A stretch of 21,740 bases of DNA from JAHECQ01 sp047638695 (GTDB taxonomy: Bacteria > Actinomycetota > Acidimicrobiia > Acidimicrobiales > SZUA-35): the NCBI GenBank assembly GCA_047638695.1, contig JBLINY010000075.1:1-21740 (forward strand), in the 5' to 3' direction. Both the position numbers and the translations under genes were made by a program. Below, in pieces: positions 1 through 6,610 of this stretch; position 1 is the first letter of the stretch; every line of letters begins with the position of its first letter. The notes under the pieces were generated by a model that was given only the letters and a program-made list of their open reading frames with translations, was not told the origin of the DNA and searched no databases.

Positions 1-87
1 TTCGACGTTGTCGGTTGCTGCGCCATCGGACACCGGAATGCCGTAGGACGAGAAGAATTGTTTGCCTTGATACTCGAGAAGATCCAC
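1..87 (-). CDS. sucC: Succinyl-CoA ligase (ADP-forming) beta subunit, 5' end only
   Basis: Only the first 29 codons lie in the window; the gene runs off the left edge. The GTG at 85-87 starts a peptide beginning VDLLEYQGKQFF and continuing SSYGIPVSDG, which matches the conserved N-terminus of SucC (LLEYQGKxLF, then a GxPV turn), the start of its ATP-grasp domain. SucC pairs with SucD in the TCA cycle, converting succinyl-CoA plus ADP or GDP to succinate, CoA and ATP or GTP. A GGAGG Shine-Dalgarno sequence lies 9 bases upstream of the GTG, which fixes the start. It is divergent from the next gene. A sucD gene would be expected just beyond the left edge, but this cannot be seen. The short length is the only reason for doubt. 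Confidence 0.85.
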   Translation of the reverse strand, partial: MDLLEYQGKQFFSSYGIPVSDGAATDNVE

Positions 88-183
88 GTCTTGGGGCCTC
101 CGCCTCGTTGGTCGGGAATGCTCAGGCGATACTAGGGGGGTGAGTAGCAAACCACAGAGTTCGGTTCGACCGATTGGCCTCGC
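88..183. promoter_or_regulatory. Divergent intergenic region between sucC and the Rieske-like gene
   Basis: This 96-base spacer must carry the promoters of two divergent genes. On the minus strand TAGTAT (129-134) is a plausible -10 box for sucC, about 40 bases upstream of its GTG; I see no good -35 at the matching distance. It is followed by a run of six G on the plus strand (135-140). I see no clear Shine-Dalgarno or TANNNT box for the plus-strand gene at 184. The promoter call is tentative. Confidence 0.3.
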
Positions 184-726
184 GTGCCGATAGCCCAGGG
201 CCGAAGCGCCGGATCTCGTCAACTTCTAATTCTCGCCTTCGCCACCATCGCCGCGGTGACCGCTATGTACTTCCTTTTCATGAGAGCCGGCGAGTTAGCC
301 AGTTCTGGTGAGGTCGACATCAATCTCGGCAGTTCGGTGTTCGAGGCAGGCAACGTCGAGCGACTATCGGAGGACATCGCCGACAAAGGTCCGTTGCTGA
401 TGCCCGATCTCATTATCGATCGCGACCGAGACATCTACCTCCAGCACATCGGCGATGACGAAGCGAAGGGGTGGTTCGCCTTCGCCGCCCGTCCCCTCGA
501 GGCCTCGCGAGACTGCTTCGTCGAATGGCAGGCCGACAACCGGAACTTCGTCGACGTCTGCGATGGCACGATCTATGACGAACAGGGCTCGGGGCTAACT
601 GCGTACCCCGTCATCATCGATGGCGACGGCGACCTATCGGTCGACATCAACGCTGCCGATAGAACCGACGAGCCCGACGACACCGACCAACCCGACGACG
701 CGGACCAAACAGGATCGGACGGCTGA
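184..726 (+). CDS. Membrane-anchored protein with degenerate Rieske-like domain
   Basis: The 180-residue protein starts at GTG 184, the only start between the upstream in-frame stop (145-147) and the hydrophobic segment. Residues 13-33 form one transmembrane helix with a basic N-terminal flank, so residues 35-180 are probably outside the membrane. The stretch from C111 to about residue 156 has the layout of a Rieske [2Fe-2S] fold: CFVEW, then VCDGTIYDEQG and a following YPV strand, resembling CxH ... CxCHGSxFDxxG ... P. The ligand histidines and the paired cysteines are missing (only C111 and C126), so a cluster is unlikely; C111 and C126 could form a disulfide. The last 22 residues are a D/E/T/Q-rich tail. 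The stop lies 2 bases before the next ATG, so the two genes are probably co-transcribed and translationally coupled. The function is unknown. The Rieske resemblance is my own pattern match and has not been tested. Confidence 0.75.
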   Translation: MPIAQGRSAGSRQLLILAFATIAAVTAMYFLFMRAGELASSGEVDINLGSSVFEAGNVERLSEDIADKGPLLMPDLIIDRDRDIYLQHIGDDEAKGWFAFAARPLEASRDCFVEWQADNRNFVDVCDGTIYDEQGSGLTAYPVIIDGDGDLSVDINAADRTDEPDDTDQPDDADQTGSDG

Positions 727-728
727 AC

Positions 729-1538
729 ATGCTGCTCGCCCAACTCACCGACACTCATGTTGTCGACCCACGAAGCGACGAGGAATTGCACGTCGACAAC
801 AACGGACGACTAGCGGAGGCCGTGGCCTCTCTCAATGCCGAGCCCGTGGAACCGGCCGCTGTTCTGGCCACCGGCGACCTGGTGAACTGGGGACATCAGC
901 CGGAATATGACGAGTTAGCCCGCCTCGTGGAAGGACTCAAGGCCCCGCTGCTACCGCTGCCCGGCAACCATGACGACCGGGCCCGCATTCGGGCGACCTT
1001 CCCCAACACCCCCTGGGCCGACACCGAGCACGCAAGCTGGCAAACACGAGTCGGCGACGTCGCCGTGATCGGCCTCGACAGCACCGTCCCTGGCCAGCCG
1101 GGAGCCGAGTTCGACGACGCACGAGAAGCCTGGCTCTCCGCTGCGTTGGGCTCAGCCGGCGAGGGCCAGATCTTGCTTGCCCTCCACCACCCACCCTTTA
1201 CCACCGGCATAGCGGCCATGGACCGAGCGGGGTTCATAGGGCTCGACAGATTGCTCAACGTTCTGGCAGAACACGGCAATGTCGATCGCGTCGTTTGCGG
1301 TCACCTCCACCGGCCCATCTCGTCCGTCGTCGCAGGCATCCCGGCCCAGGTCGGACTATCGACGGTGCAACACGTCGGTCTCGATCTCCGACCCGAGGCG
1401 GGCTTCACAATCGTCAAGGACCCGGTCGGCTACATGCTGCACGGCTTCACCAACAACACCTGGGTGACCCACACCCGATACATCGCGACAGGGCAGCAGC
1501 CATTCGTTCCCGATTGGGCCCGATCCGATACTCCCTGA
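729..1538 (+). CDS. Calcineurin-like metallophosphoesterase, CpdA (cyclic nucleotide phosphodiesterase) type
   Basis: The 269-residue protein carries the full metallophosphoesterase signature: D8-x-H10 (LTDTH), G49-D50 (GDLVNWG), G79-N80-H81-D82 (GNHDD), H153-H154 (LHHPPF) and G191-H192-x-H194 (GHLH). These residues bind a dinuclear metal centre. The length, the very N-terminal DxH and the order of motifs fit the class III cyclic-nucleotide phosphodiesterases (CpdA/Icc family), which hydrolyse 3',5'-cAMP or related phosphodiesters. The substrate cannot be fixed from sequence. No signal peptide or membrane segment is visible, so it is probably cytoplasmic. The ATG lies 2 bases after the stop of the membrane-anchored Rieske-like gene. 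It converges on the helicase gene at 1621. The 3' end overlaps a short tandem repeat. Confidence 0.85.
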   Translation: MLLAQLTDTHVVDPRSDEELHVDNNGRLAEAVASLNAEPVEPAAVLATGDLVNWGHQPEYDELARLVEGLKAPLLPLPGNHDDRARIRATFPNTPWADTEHASWQTRVGDVAVIGLDSTVPGQPGAEFDDAREAWLSAALGSAGEGQILLALHHPPFTTGIAAMDRAGFIGLDRLLNVLAEHGNVDRVVCGHLHRPISSVVAGIPAQVGLSTVQHVGLDLRPEAGFTIVKDPVGYMLHGFTNNTWVTHTRYIATGQQPFVPDWARSDTP

Positions 1539-1578
1539 ACCGACAACAACTGAACTGACAACCAACTGAACTGACAAC
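1532..1578. repeat. 16-bp tandem direct repeat between convergent genes
   Basis: CAACTGAACTGACAAC occurs twice, head to tail, at 1547-1562 and 1563-1578 with no mismatch. A third, degenerate copy (12 of 16 matches) lies at 1532-1547 and includes the stop codon of the phosphoesterase gene. The unit contains the smaller echo CTGAA/CTGACA. It fills much of the 82-base spacer between the convergent phosphoesterase and helicase genes. There is no clear hairpin with a T-run here, so I do not call it a terminator. Confidence 0.8.
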
Positions 1579-1620
1579 TTGCCTGAGTCTGACAGCTATC
1601 TGCACTAACAGACGGGGAGG

Positions 1621-3834
1621 TCAGCCCACTTTTTGCAGCGGAGCCCAGGCCAGCAGAAGAGTTTTTTGTCCGACCGAAGGGAAGTTGACGACGGCCTCGG
1701 CCTTGTCGCCAGCGCCGCGGATCTCGATAATGACTCCCTCGCCCCACTTGTTGTGGGCAACGTCGTCCCCGGTACGAAGATCGAGTTCATCAGCCCCCGA
1801 CATGCTCGGGCCATTGGGCCGCAGCGAAGTATCGATCAGCTCGTTTCGGCCGTTGAATGTTTCCTCTTCTCGAGAACGGGTGCCGCTGGAACCAAATGAG
1901 GTGTTCGACCGCCGCCGGCCGCGGCCGCGGCTACCTGCGGCTTCTTCGATCAGCTCACTAGGTATCTCGTCGAGGAACCGGCTGGGCGGGTTGTACTGCG
2001 TCTGGCCGAACAACATCCGGCTCCAGGCATGACAGAGGTAGAGACGTTCTTCAGACCGAGTGAGCCCCACGTAACAGAGCCGCCGCTCCTCTTCGAGTTC
2101 GTCCGGCTCGGTGAGGGCGCGGAGGTGAGGGAAAACACCGTCTTCCATGCCGATGATCGAGACAACAGGAAACTCGAGACCCTTGGCTGCGTGAAGTGTC
2201 ATGAGCACGACGGCTGAATCTTCGTCGTCGATGGCGTCAGAGTCGGAGACCAGACTGACCTGTTCGAGGAACTCGTCGACCGTCTCGAACTGTCGAGCAA
2301 CTCCGACGAGCTCCTGAAGATTCTCGAGCCGCCCTTCGGCCTCGATTGAACGCTCGTCTTCGAGCTCGGCGATGTAGCCGGTGTCGCGCAGGATCGATTC
2401 GAGCACCGTTGCCGGCCCCTTCTCGAGTTCGGCGGCGAAGCCGGTCATGAACTGCAGGTACGACGCGATACCCCGCACTGCGGTGCCAGATACCCCAGCA
2501 TCGTCAGCCCGCTCCAACGCCTGGCTGAAGGTGTATCCGTGCATGGCGGCGAACCCGTCGACCTTCGCCACCGATGTGTCTCCGACGCCCCGCTTTGGAG
2601 TGTTGAGAATGCGCTTCACCGACACCTCGTCGGCCGGGTTGCTTGCCACCTTCAGATAGGCAACCGCGTCCTTGATCTCTTTGCGATCGTAGAACCGGGT
2701 GCCACCGACCACCTTGTACGGGATGCCGACCCGCATGAAGTACTCCTCGAGTACGCGGGACTGGGCGTTGGTTCGGTAGAAGACCGCCATGTCGCCCCAG
2801 CGATAATCGCCGCGGTCGTGCAGACGAGCCATCTCGTTGGCTATGAACTGAGACTCGTCGACCTCGTCGTCGGCATGGAACCGTTGAATGCGGTCGCCGG
2901 GCCCTGCTTCGGTCCAGAGGTTCTTCGGTTTACGACCAAAGTTGTTCGAAATAACGGCGTTGGCCGCGTCAAGAATGGTTTGGGTCGAGCGATAGTTCTG
3001 CTCGAGCAGAACAACGGTCGTGTCGGAGAAGGCCTCTTCGAATTGAAGAATGTTGCGGATATCGGCGCCGCGAAACCCGTACACACCCTGGTCGTTGTCG
3101 CCGACAACGGTGACCTGACGATGCTCCTTGGCCAACTGCACCACGAGCTCGTTCTGCACGCTATTGGTGTCCTGGTACTCGTCAACCAGAATCTGACCGA
3201 AACGGCGCTGATAGTGCTGGAGCACCTCAGGGTGTTGGCGAAACAGATAGACGGCGTTGAGCAACAGGTCATCGAAATCCATGGCGCCGGCTTGCAGCAG
3301 CCGCCGTTGGTACTCAGCATAGATTTCAGCCGCCTTACGCTCCGGCGGCACCATGGCCCGCTCGGCCATCTCGGCCGGGTTCAGTCCTTCGTTCTTGGCC
3401 GAGCTGATCGCATTGTGCATTGCTCGGGGCTGGAACCGCTTGGAATCGATGTTCAGATCTCGGATGACGTACCCGACGAGTCGGCGGGCATCGGCCTGGT
3501 CGTAGATGGTGAAGCTCGACGGATACCCGAGGTGCGTCGCGTCACGTCGCAGGATTCGGACGCATGCCGAGTGGAAGGTCGACACCCACATCTTCTGGGC
3601 AACTGGACCGATCGAGGCCTGCACCCGATGCTTCATCTCGTCGGCGGCCTTGTTGGTGAACGTAATGGCGAGAATCTCGAACGGCGAGTGGCCGTTCTCG
3701 ATGAGCCACGCGATCCGTCGAGTGAGAACTCGAGTCTTTCCCGACCCTGCACCCGCCACAACCAAGAGCGGACCACCACTATGAGTCACGGCATCGAGCT
3801 GGGCCGCGTTCAGCCCTTCCAGGATCTCTGCCAC
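1621..3834 (-). CDS. pcrA: UvrD/PcrA-family superfamily 1A DNA helicase
   Basis: This is a full-length 3'-5' DNA helicase of the UvrD/PcrA/Rep group (737 residues from this start), which acts in nucleotide excision repair, mismatch repair and removal of RecA or stalled forks. All SF1A motifs are visible in order: Walker A AGAGSGKT, Ia FTNKAADEM, II VDEYQDTN, III VVGDNDQGVYGFRGA, IV LEQNYRST, V LMTLHAAKGLEF, VI YVGLTRSEERLYL. A basic Gly/Arg/Ser-rich linker follows, then a C-terminal Tudor-like segment (HNKWGEGVIIEI ... NFPSVGQKTLLL), as in PcrA. I chose GTG 3832-3834 because it gives the usual N-terminus (xAEILEGLNAAQ) and has TACGCT six bases upstream, as expected for a leaderless gene. The frame stays open to a TTG at 3912 (763 residues), but those extra 26 residues are not typical of the family. 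Confidence 0.93.
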   Translation of the reverse strand: MAEILEGLNAAQLDAVTHSGGPLLVVAGAGSGKTRVLTRRIAWLIENGHSPFEILAITFTNKAADEMKHRVQASIGPVAQKMWVSTFHSACVRILRRDATHLGYPSSFTIYDQADARRLVGYVIRDLNIDSKRFQPRAMHNAISSAKNEGLNPAEMAERAMVPPERKAAEIYAEYQRRLLQAGAMDFDDLLLNAVYLFRQHPEVLQHYQRRFGQILVDEYQDTNSVQNELVVQLAKEHRQVTVVGDNDQGVYGFRGADIRNILQFEEAFSDTTVVLLEQNYRSTQTILDAANAVISNNFGRKPKNLWTEAGPGDRIQRFHADDEVDESQFIANEMARLHDRGDYRWGDMAVFYRTNAQSRVLEEYFMRVGIPYKVVGGTRFYDRKEIKDAVAYLKVASNPADEVSVKRILNTPKRGVGDTSVAKVDGFAAMHGYTFSQALERADDAGVSGTAVRGIASYLQFMTGFAAELEKGPATVLESILRDTGYIAELEDERSIEAEGRLENLQELVGVARQFETVDEFLEQVSLVSDSDAIDDEDSAVVLMTLHAAKGLEFPVVSIIGMEDGVFPHLRALTEPDELEEERRLCYVGLTRSEERLYLCHAWSRMLFGQTQYNPPSRFLDEIPSELIEEAAGSRGRGRRRSNTSFGSSGTRSREEETFNGRNELIDTSLRPNGPSMSGADELDLRTGDDVAHNKWGEGVIIEIRGAGDKAEAVVNFPSVGQKTLLLAWAPLQKVG

Positions 3835-3840
3835 CACCGC

Positions 3841-3846
3841 AGCGTA
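3841..3846 (-). promoter_or_regulatory. Candidate -10 box for leaderless helicase transcript
   Basis: On the minus strand TACGCT (TANNNT) is followed by exactly six bases and then GTG 3832-3834. Many actinobacterial leaderless genes have this layout, with transcription starting at the first base of the start codon. I see no -35 match and no Shine-Dalgarno for this start. It supports the shorter helicase start. Confidence 0.35.
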
Positions 3847-3933
3847 CTGCCAGCCTGTGACGGCGGGTGGCCTCTTTGACCAGTTAGCAGCCGCTGACTC
3901 ATCCGAAGCCAACCTCGGCCGATCAGTAGAGGT

Positions 3934-4701
3934 GTGACGGCCAAGACCAAATCAGGCACCACCAAGCAAAGCGCAGCTCAGAAGACACTGCAGGCACCGC
4001 CGATCGAACCCGGCGCAGCTCTTTACGAAGAAGCCCTCGAGCTGCTGGAGGCTCGCAAGTGGAAGGCAGCTGTGCAGGTTCTGCAAGCTCTGCGTCGGCT
4101 TCGCCCCGACGATTCCGATGTCGACGAACTGCTGCTGGTTGCCGCCTCTCACGGCAAGGTCACCGCAGAACGCGAGGCAGCCATCAGGCGCCTAACGAAT
4201 GGGACCACCGTCGCCAGCTCCTGGACGGCCATTGCCGCTAGTCATCTCGCCGCCAACAACTTCGCTGAGGCCGACCGGGCAGCCCGACAAGCCATCGAGC
4301 TGGACCCCGAGTCGCCAGGCGGCTGGCGAGCCCTCGGCACCAGCTTCGCTGGCCTTGGATGGTTTGACGAAGCAGCGGACTGCCTTGAGCGAGTCGAGGA
4401 CGACGCCACCAATTTTGAGCAGTGGCAGCTGGGGCGGGCGGTGAACGCCTGGGCCATGAGCATGAAGCACGCGATTGTGTTCTCGGCCATCACCGTACTG
4501 CTCTTCCGGTTGCTCGGCGCCGCGCTGGTCGTCACGGCGCCGCTGCTTCTTCGCGAGGTCCGGGTGTCGCGCCTCGATGAGCCCTTCCGGTCGGTCGCCG
4601 ACGGTGTCTGGGCCCATGAACATCGTCTCAAGATCATGCGCGGGACCTTGGTTCTGCTCATTGTGGCCAGCTGGGCTGCCCTGGTCCTCGCCGTATCTTG
4701 A
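3934..4701 (+). CDS. TPR-repeat protein with two C-terminal membrane helices
   Basis: The 255-residue protein starts at GTG 3934. After a Lys/Thr/Gln-rich N-terminus (1-22) come helical repeats with tetratricopeptide spacing: about 29-62 (ALYEEALELLEARKWKAA ...), 96-129 (AASHLAANNFAEADRAARQA, ELDP) and 130-160 (WRALGTSFAGLGWFDEAADC). Two hydrophobic segments follow, at about 181-206 and 231-254, the latter at the extreme C-terminus. This gives a cytoplasmic TPR domain tethered to the membrane, suited to scaffolding a protein complex; no partner can be named. It is divergent from the helicase gene. Codons in the 3934-3990 stretch look coding, but GAGG sits almost against the GTG, so the exact start is uncertain. 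Confidence 0.82.
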   Translation: MTAKTKSGTTKQSAAQKTLQAPPIEPGAALYEEALELLEARKWKAAVQVLQALRRLRPDDSDVDELLLVAASHGKVTAEREAAIRRLTNGTTVASSWTAIAASHLAANNFAEADRAARQAIELDPESPGGWRALGTSFAGLGWFDEAADCLERVEDDATNFEQWQLGRAVNAWAMSMKHAIVFSAITVLLFRLLGAALVVTAPLLLREVRVSRLDEPFRSVADGVWAHEHRLKIMRGTLVLLIVASWAALVLAVS

Positions 4702-4736
4702 GCGTGTAGCGACCCGGCTAGTAGCGGTGGCTTTCC

Positions 4737-5872
4737 TTGGGGGCACCCTTTTCGGATCAATGGCCATCATCACTCACGACAATTGGAGATGTCACGGGGT
4801 ACGTGCCGGGGGCTCGAATAACAGCGACCCAGTCGCTCGTGCCCGACTGCTCAACGTCCATCGTGTACTACTCCGGTAGCGGCGAAGCTGGCATCACCAC
4901 GGCTGCACCGATCGCGACCGCCGAGTTCGTCGAGAGCGCGGCCTCGGCCAACTGGGAGACATCGTCGGCCGACACATGCGGATCGTCCCAGGCCGACGGC
5001 TTCACCCCCGGACCCAACGTGCTCGTCGATTGGTCGATGGGTCGGCTGGCTCCCTCGCTCTTCCTCACCGAGAACCCAGGGCGAGCTGGCGAGATCGACA
5101 CCATCTGGTTGCTCGACCCTGGTGATGCAGAGCTGCTGAACGGCAACGACGTCTGCGACCACCAGCTAGCAACCACTCCCGGCACGCAGCTGAACATCTG
5201 CCTCACAGGCGATTCCGATCGGCGCCTAATCATCCTGTCAGGAGACGAAACCGAGTCGGACAATCGAGCCGGCCTCACCGCGCTCTACCTCGATGACATC
5301 AATGGCGCGGCCGCTCGCTCGCAGACTCTGCTTTGTCGCATCACCCCGGGCGAGATCTCCAACCACGACAACCGGCTCGTCGAGTTCTTCATCCCTTTCA
5401 CCACCGGCCCTCCGGTGTGCCCGGCTCGAACGACCCATATTGGGCTTGGTGCGACCGAACCGGATCCGCCGGAACCCAACCGACCTTCGTGCTCGCCACC
5501 AATCGGCGAACAGCTCGCTGGTTCGGGCTATGCCAATGCGAATGGTCGGGCCGGCGCCGTTGTTCGGCTCTATGCCGCAGTGTTTGCCGCCTCCCCGATG
5601 CTGCCGGCTTTCAGTTCTGGCGAGATGACCGTCGGTCGACACGCGACATGGCTGCCTTCTTCGTGACCTCGGCCGAGTTCGTCGCTACCTACGGCGATCT
5701 CGGCGACGACCAGTTCGTCCTTTCCTTGTATCGCAACGTATTGGGCCGCGAGCCCGACACCGATGGTCTGAGCTACTGGCGCCAGCGTCTGCGAACGGAC
5801 TTGCGTCGGTCTGACGTGGTGGTGTTCTTCAGCGATTCAGCCGAGTTTCGAACTCAAACCAGCACGAGCTAG
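4737..5872 (+). pseudogene. Secreted-type protein with C-terminal DUF4214-like repeats, split by a frameshift
   Basis: Two overlapping reading frames together form one protein. Frame 1 (TTG 4737 to stop 5664-5666) encodes a Cys- and Asp-rich domain (GPNVLVDWSMG, IDTIWLLDPGD, DRRLIILSGDET) that I do not recognise, ending in VVRLYAAVF. Frame 2 continues at about 5588 with RLPDAAGFQFW, then FFVTSAEF, LYRNVLGREPDTDGLSYW and FFSDSAEF, to the stop at 5870-5872. Joined, they give two DUF4214-type repeats (LYxxVFGRxPDxxGFxFW). Adding one G after TTT at 5583-5585 restores F-G-R exactly, so one base is missing here. The first frame lacks a signal peptide, yet a hydrophobic run (LVAVAFLGGTLFGSMAII) lies in another frame at about 4715-4770, so the N-terminus may also be disrupted. 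DUF4214 repeats occur in secreted and surface proteins. Whether the breaks are biological or assembly errors cannot be told here. Confidence 0.7.
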
Positions 5873-5956
5873 TCGCTCCCGGCCTATGTGAAGTTTGACC
5901 GCGCCTCGAAGCTCCTAATGGAGTCATCTACCGTTGCAGCCGTGCGATAGTCAGTC
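5873..5956 (+). promoter_or_regulatory. ppa: Intergenic region upstream of pyrophosphatase, candidate promoter
   Basis: The 84-base spacer has no Shine-Dalgarno in front of the ATG at 5957. GATAGT (5946-5951) lies 5 bases upstream of that ATG, a position compatible with a -10 box for a leaderless transcript. TTGACC at 5895-5900 matches a -35 element but has no convincing -10 at 16-18 bases (TAATGG is at 15). Both readings are weak. Confidence 0.25.
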
Positions 5957-6565
5957 ATGACCTTTGATCGGTTTCGGCCCCACCCTTGGCATGGTCTCTC
6001 GGCGGGAGACAATGCGCCGAAGGTCGTCGAGGCCTACATCGAGATCACTCCCTTCGATGCCGTCAAGTACGAAATCGACAAACAAACCGGCTATTTGCGA
6101 GTTGACCGGCCGCAGGGAAGCTCAGCCCTGCCGCCAACCCTGTACGGCTTCATCCCTCGCACCTACTGCAACGACCGGGTGGCAGCACTCACCGAAGGGG
6201 CATCGATCGGCGACCGCGATCCCCTGGACATCTGTGTACTCAGCCAGCAGCGCATCGACCGCGCCGAGGTTATTCTAAGCGCCAGGGTCGTTGGCGGCAT
6301 CCAGATGCTCGATGACGGCGAGGCCGACGACAAGATCGTCGCGCTACTGACCAGCGACACAGTGTTCGACTACGCGAAAGACCTCAAACATCTGCCGACC
6401 GCCGTGGTCAACCGAATGCTCCATTACTTCGCCACCTACAAGATGGACATGACCGGGGGCACCGCCAACACCACCGAGGTGGCCGGAACCTATGGTGCCG
6501 AACAGGCGTATGCCGTCATCGAGGCGGCGATGGCCGACTACCGAGACGAATTCACCGAGACCTAG
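5957..6565 (+). CDS. ppa: Inorganic pyrophosphatase, family I
   Basis: Family I (soluble, Mg-dependent) pyrophosphatase of 202 residues hydrolyses PPi to two phosphates in the cytoplasm and so pulls nucleic acid and other biosynthetic reactions forward. Visible active-site elements are E29, K37-Y38-E39 (VKYEIDKQTG), R51, Y63 (LYGFIP), the signature D86-R-D88-P-L-D91, the DDGEADDK segment that supplies the next metal and phosphate ligands, and HYFATYK near residue 155. Arg at the second signature position, where most family members have Gly, Ser, Asp or Asn, marks a subgroup rather than a defect, because all three Asp are present. The length is slightly above the bacterial norm of about 170. 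It stands alone between the frameshifted gene and the convergent guaA. Confidence 0.95.
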   Translation: MTFDRFRPHPWHGLSAGDNAPKVVEAYIEITPFDAVKYEIDKQTGYLRVDRPQGSSALPPTLYGFIPRTYCNDRVAALTEGASIGDRDPLDICVLSQQRIDRAEVILSARVVGGIQMLDDGEADDKIVALLTSDTVFDYAKDLKHLPTAVVNRMLHYFATYKMDMTGGTANTTEVAGTYGAEQAYAVIEAAMADYRDEFTET

Positions 6566-6610
6566 AGGTGTGGTGCCGACAGCCACGCACGTAGATCTCG
6601 GCGCTCGCGG

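Noticed and set aside
2539..3879. A 446-codon open frame on the plus strand opposite the helicase gene
   Set aside because: It is fully antisense to conserved helicase motifs, has no recognisable domain, and such open frames are common opposite high-GC genes.
5577..5600. Programmed ribosomal frameshift in the DUF4214-type gene
   Set aside because: No slippery heptamer or downstream stimulatory structure is evident; a simple one-base deletion explains the data better.
6566..6610. Terminator between ppa and guaA
   Set aside because: Only 3-4 bp complementary stretches (GTGG/CCAC) and no T-run; not enough to call.
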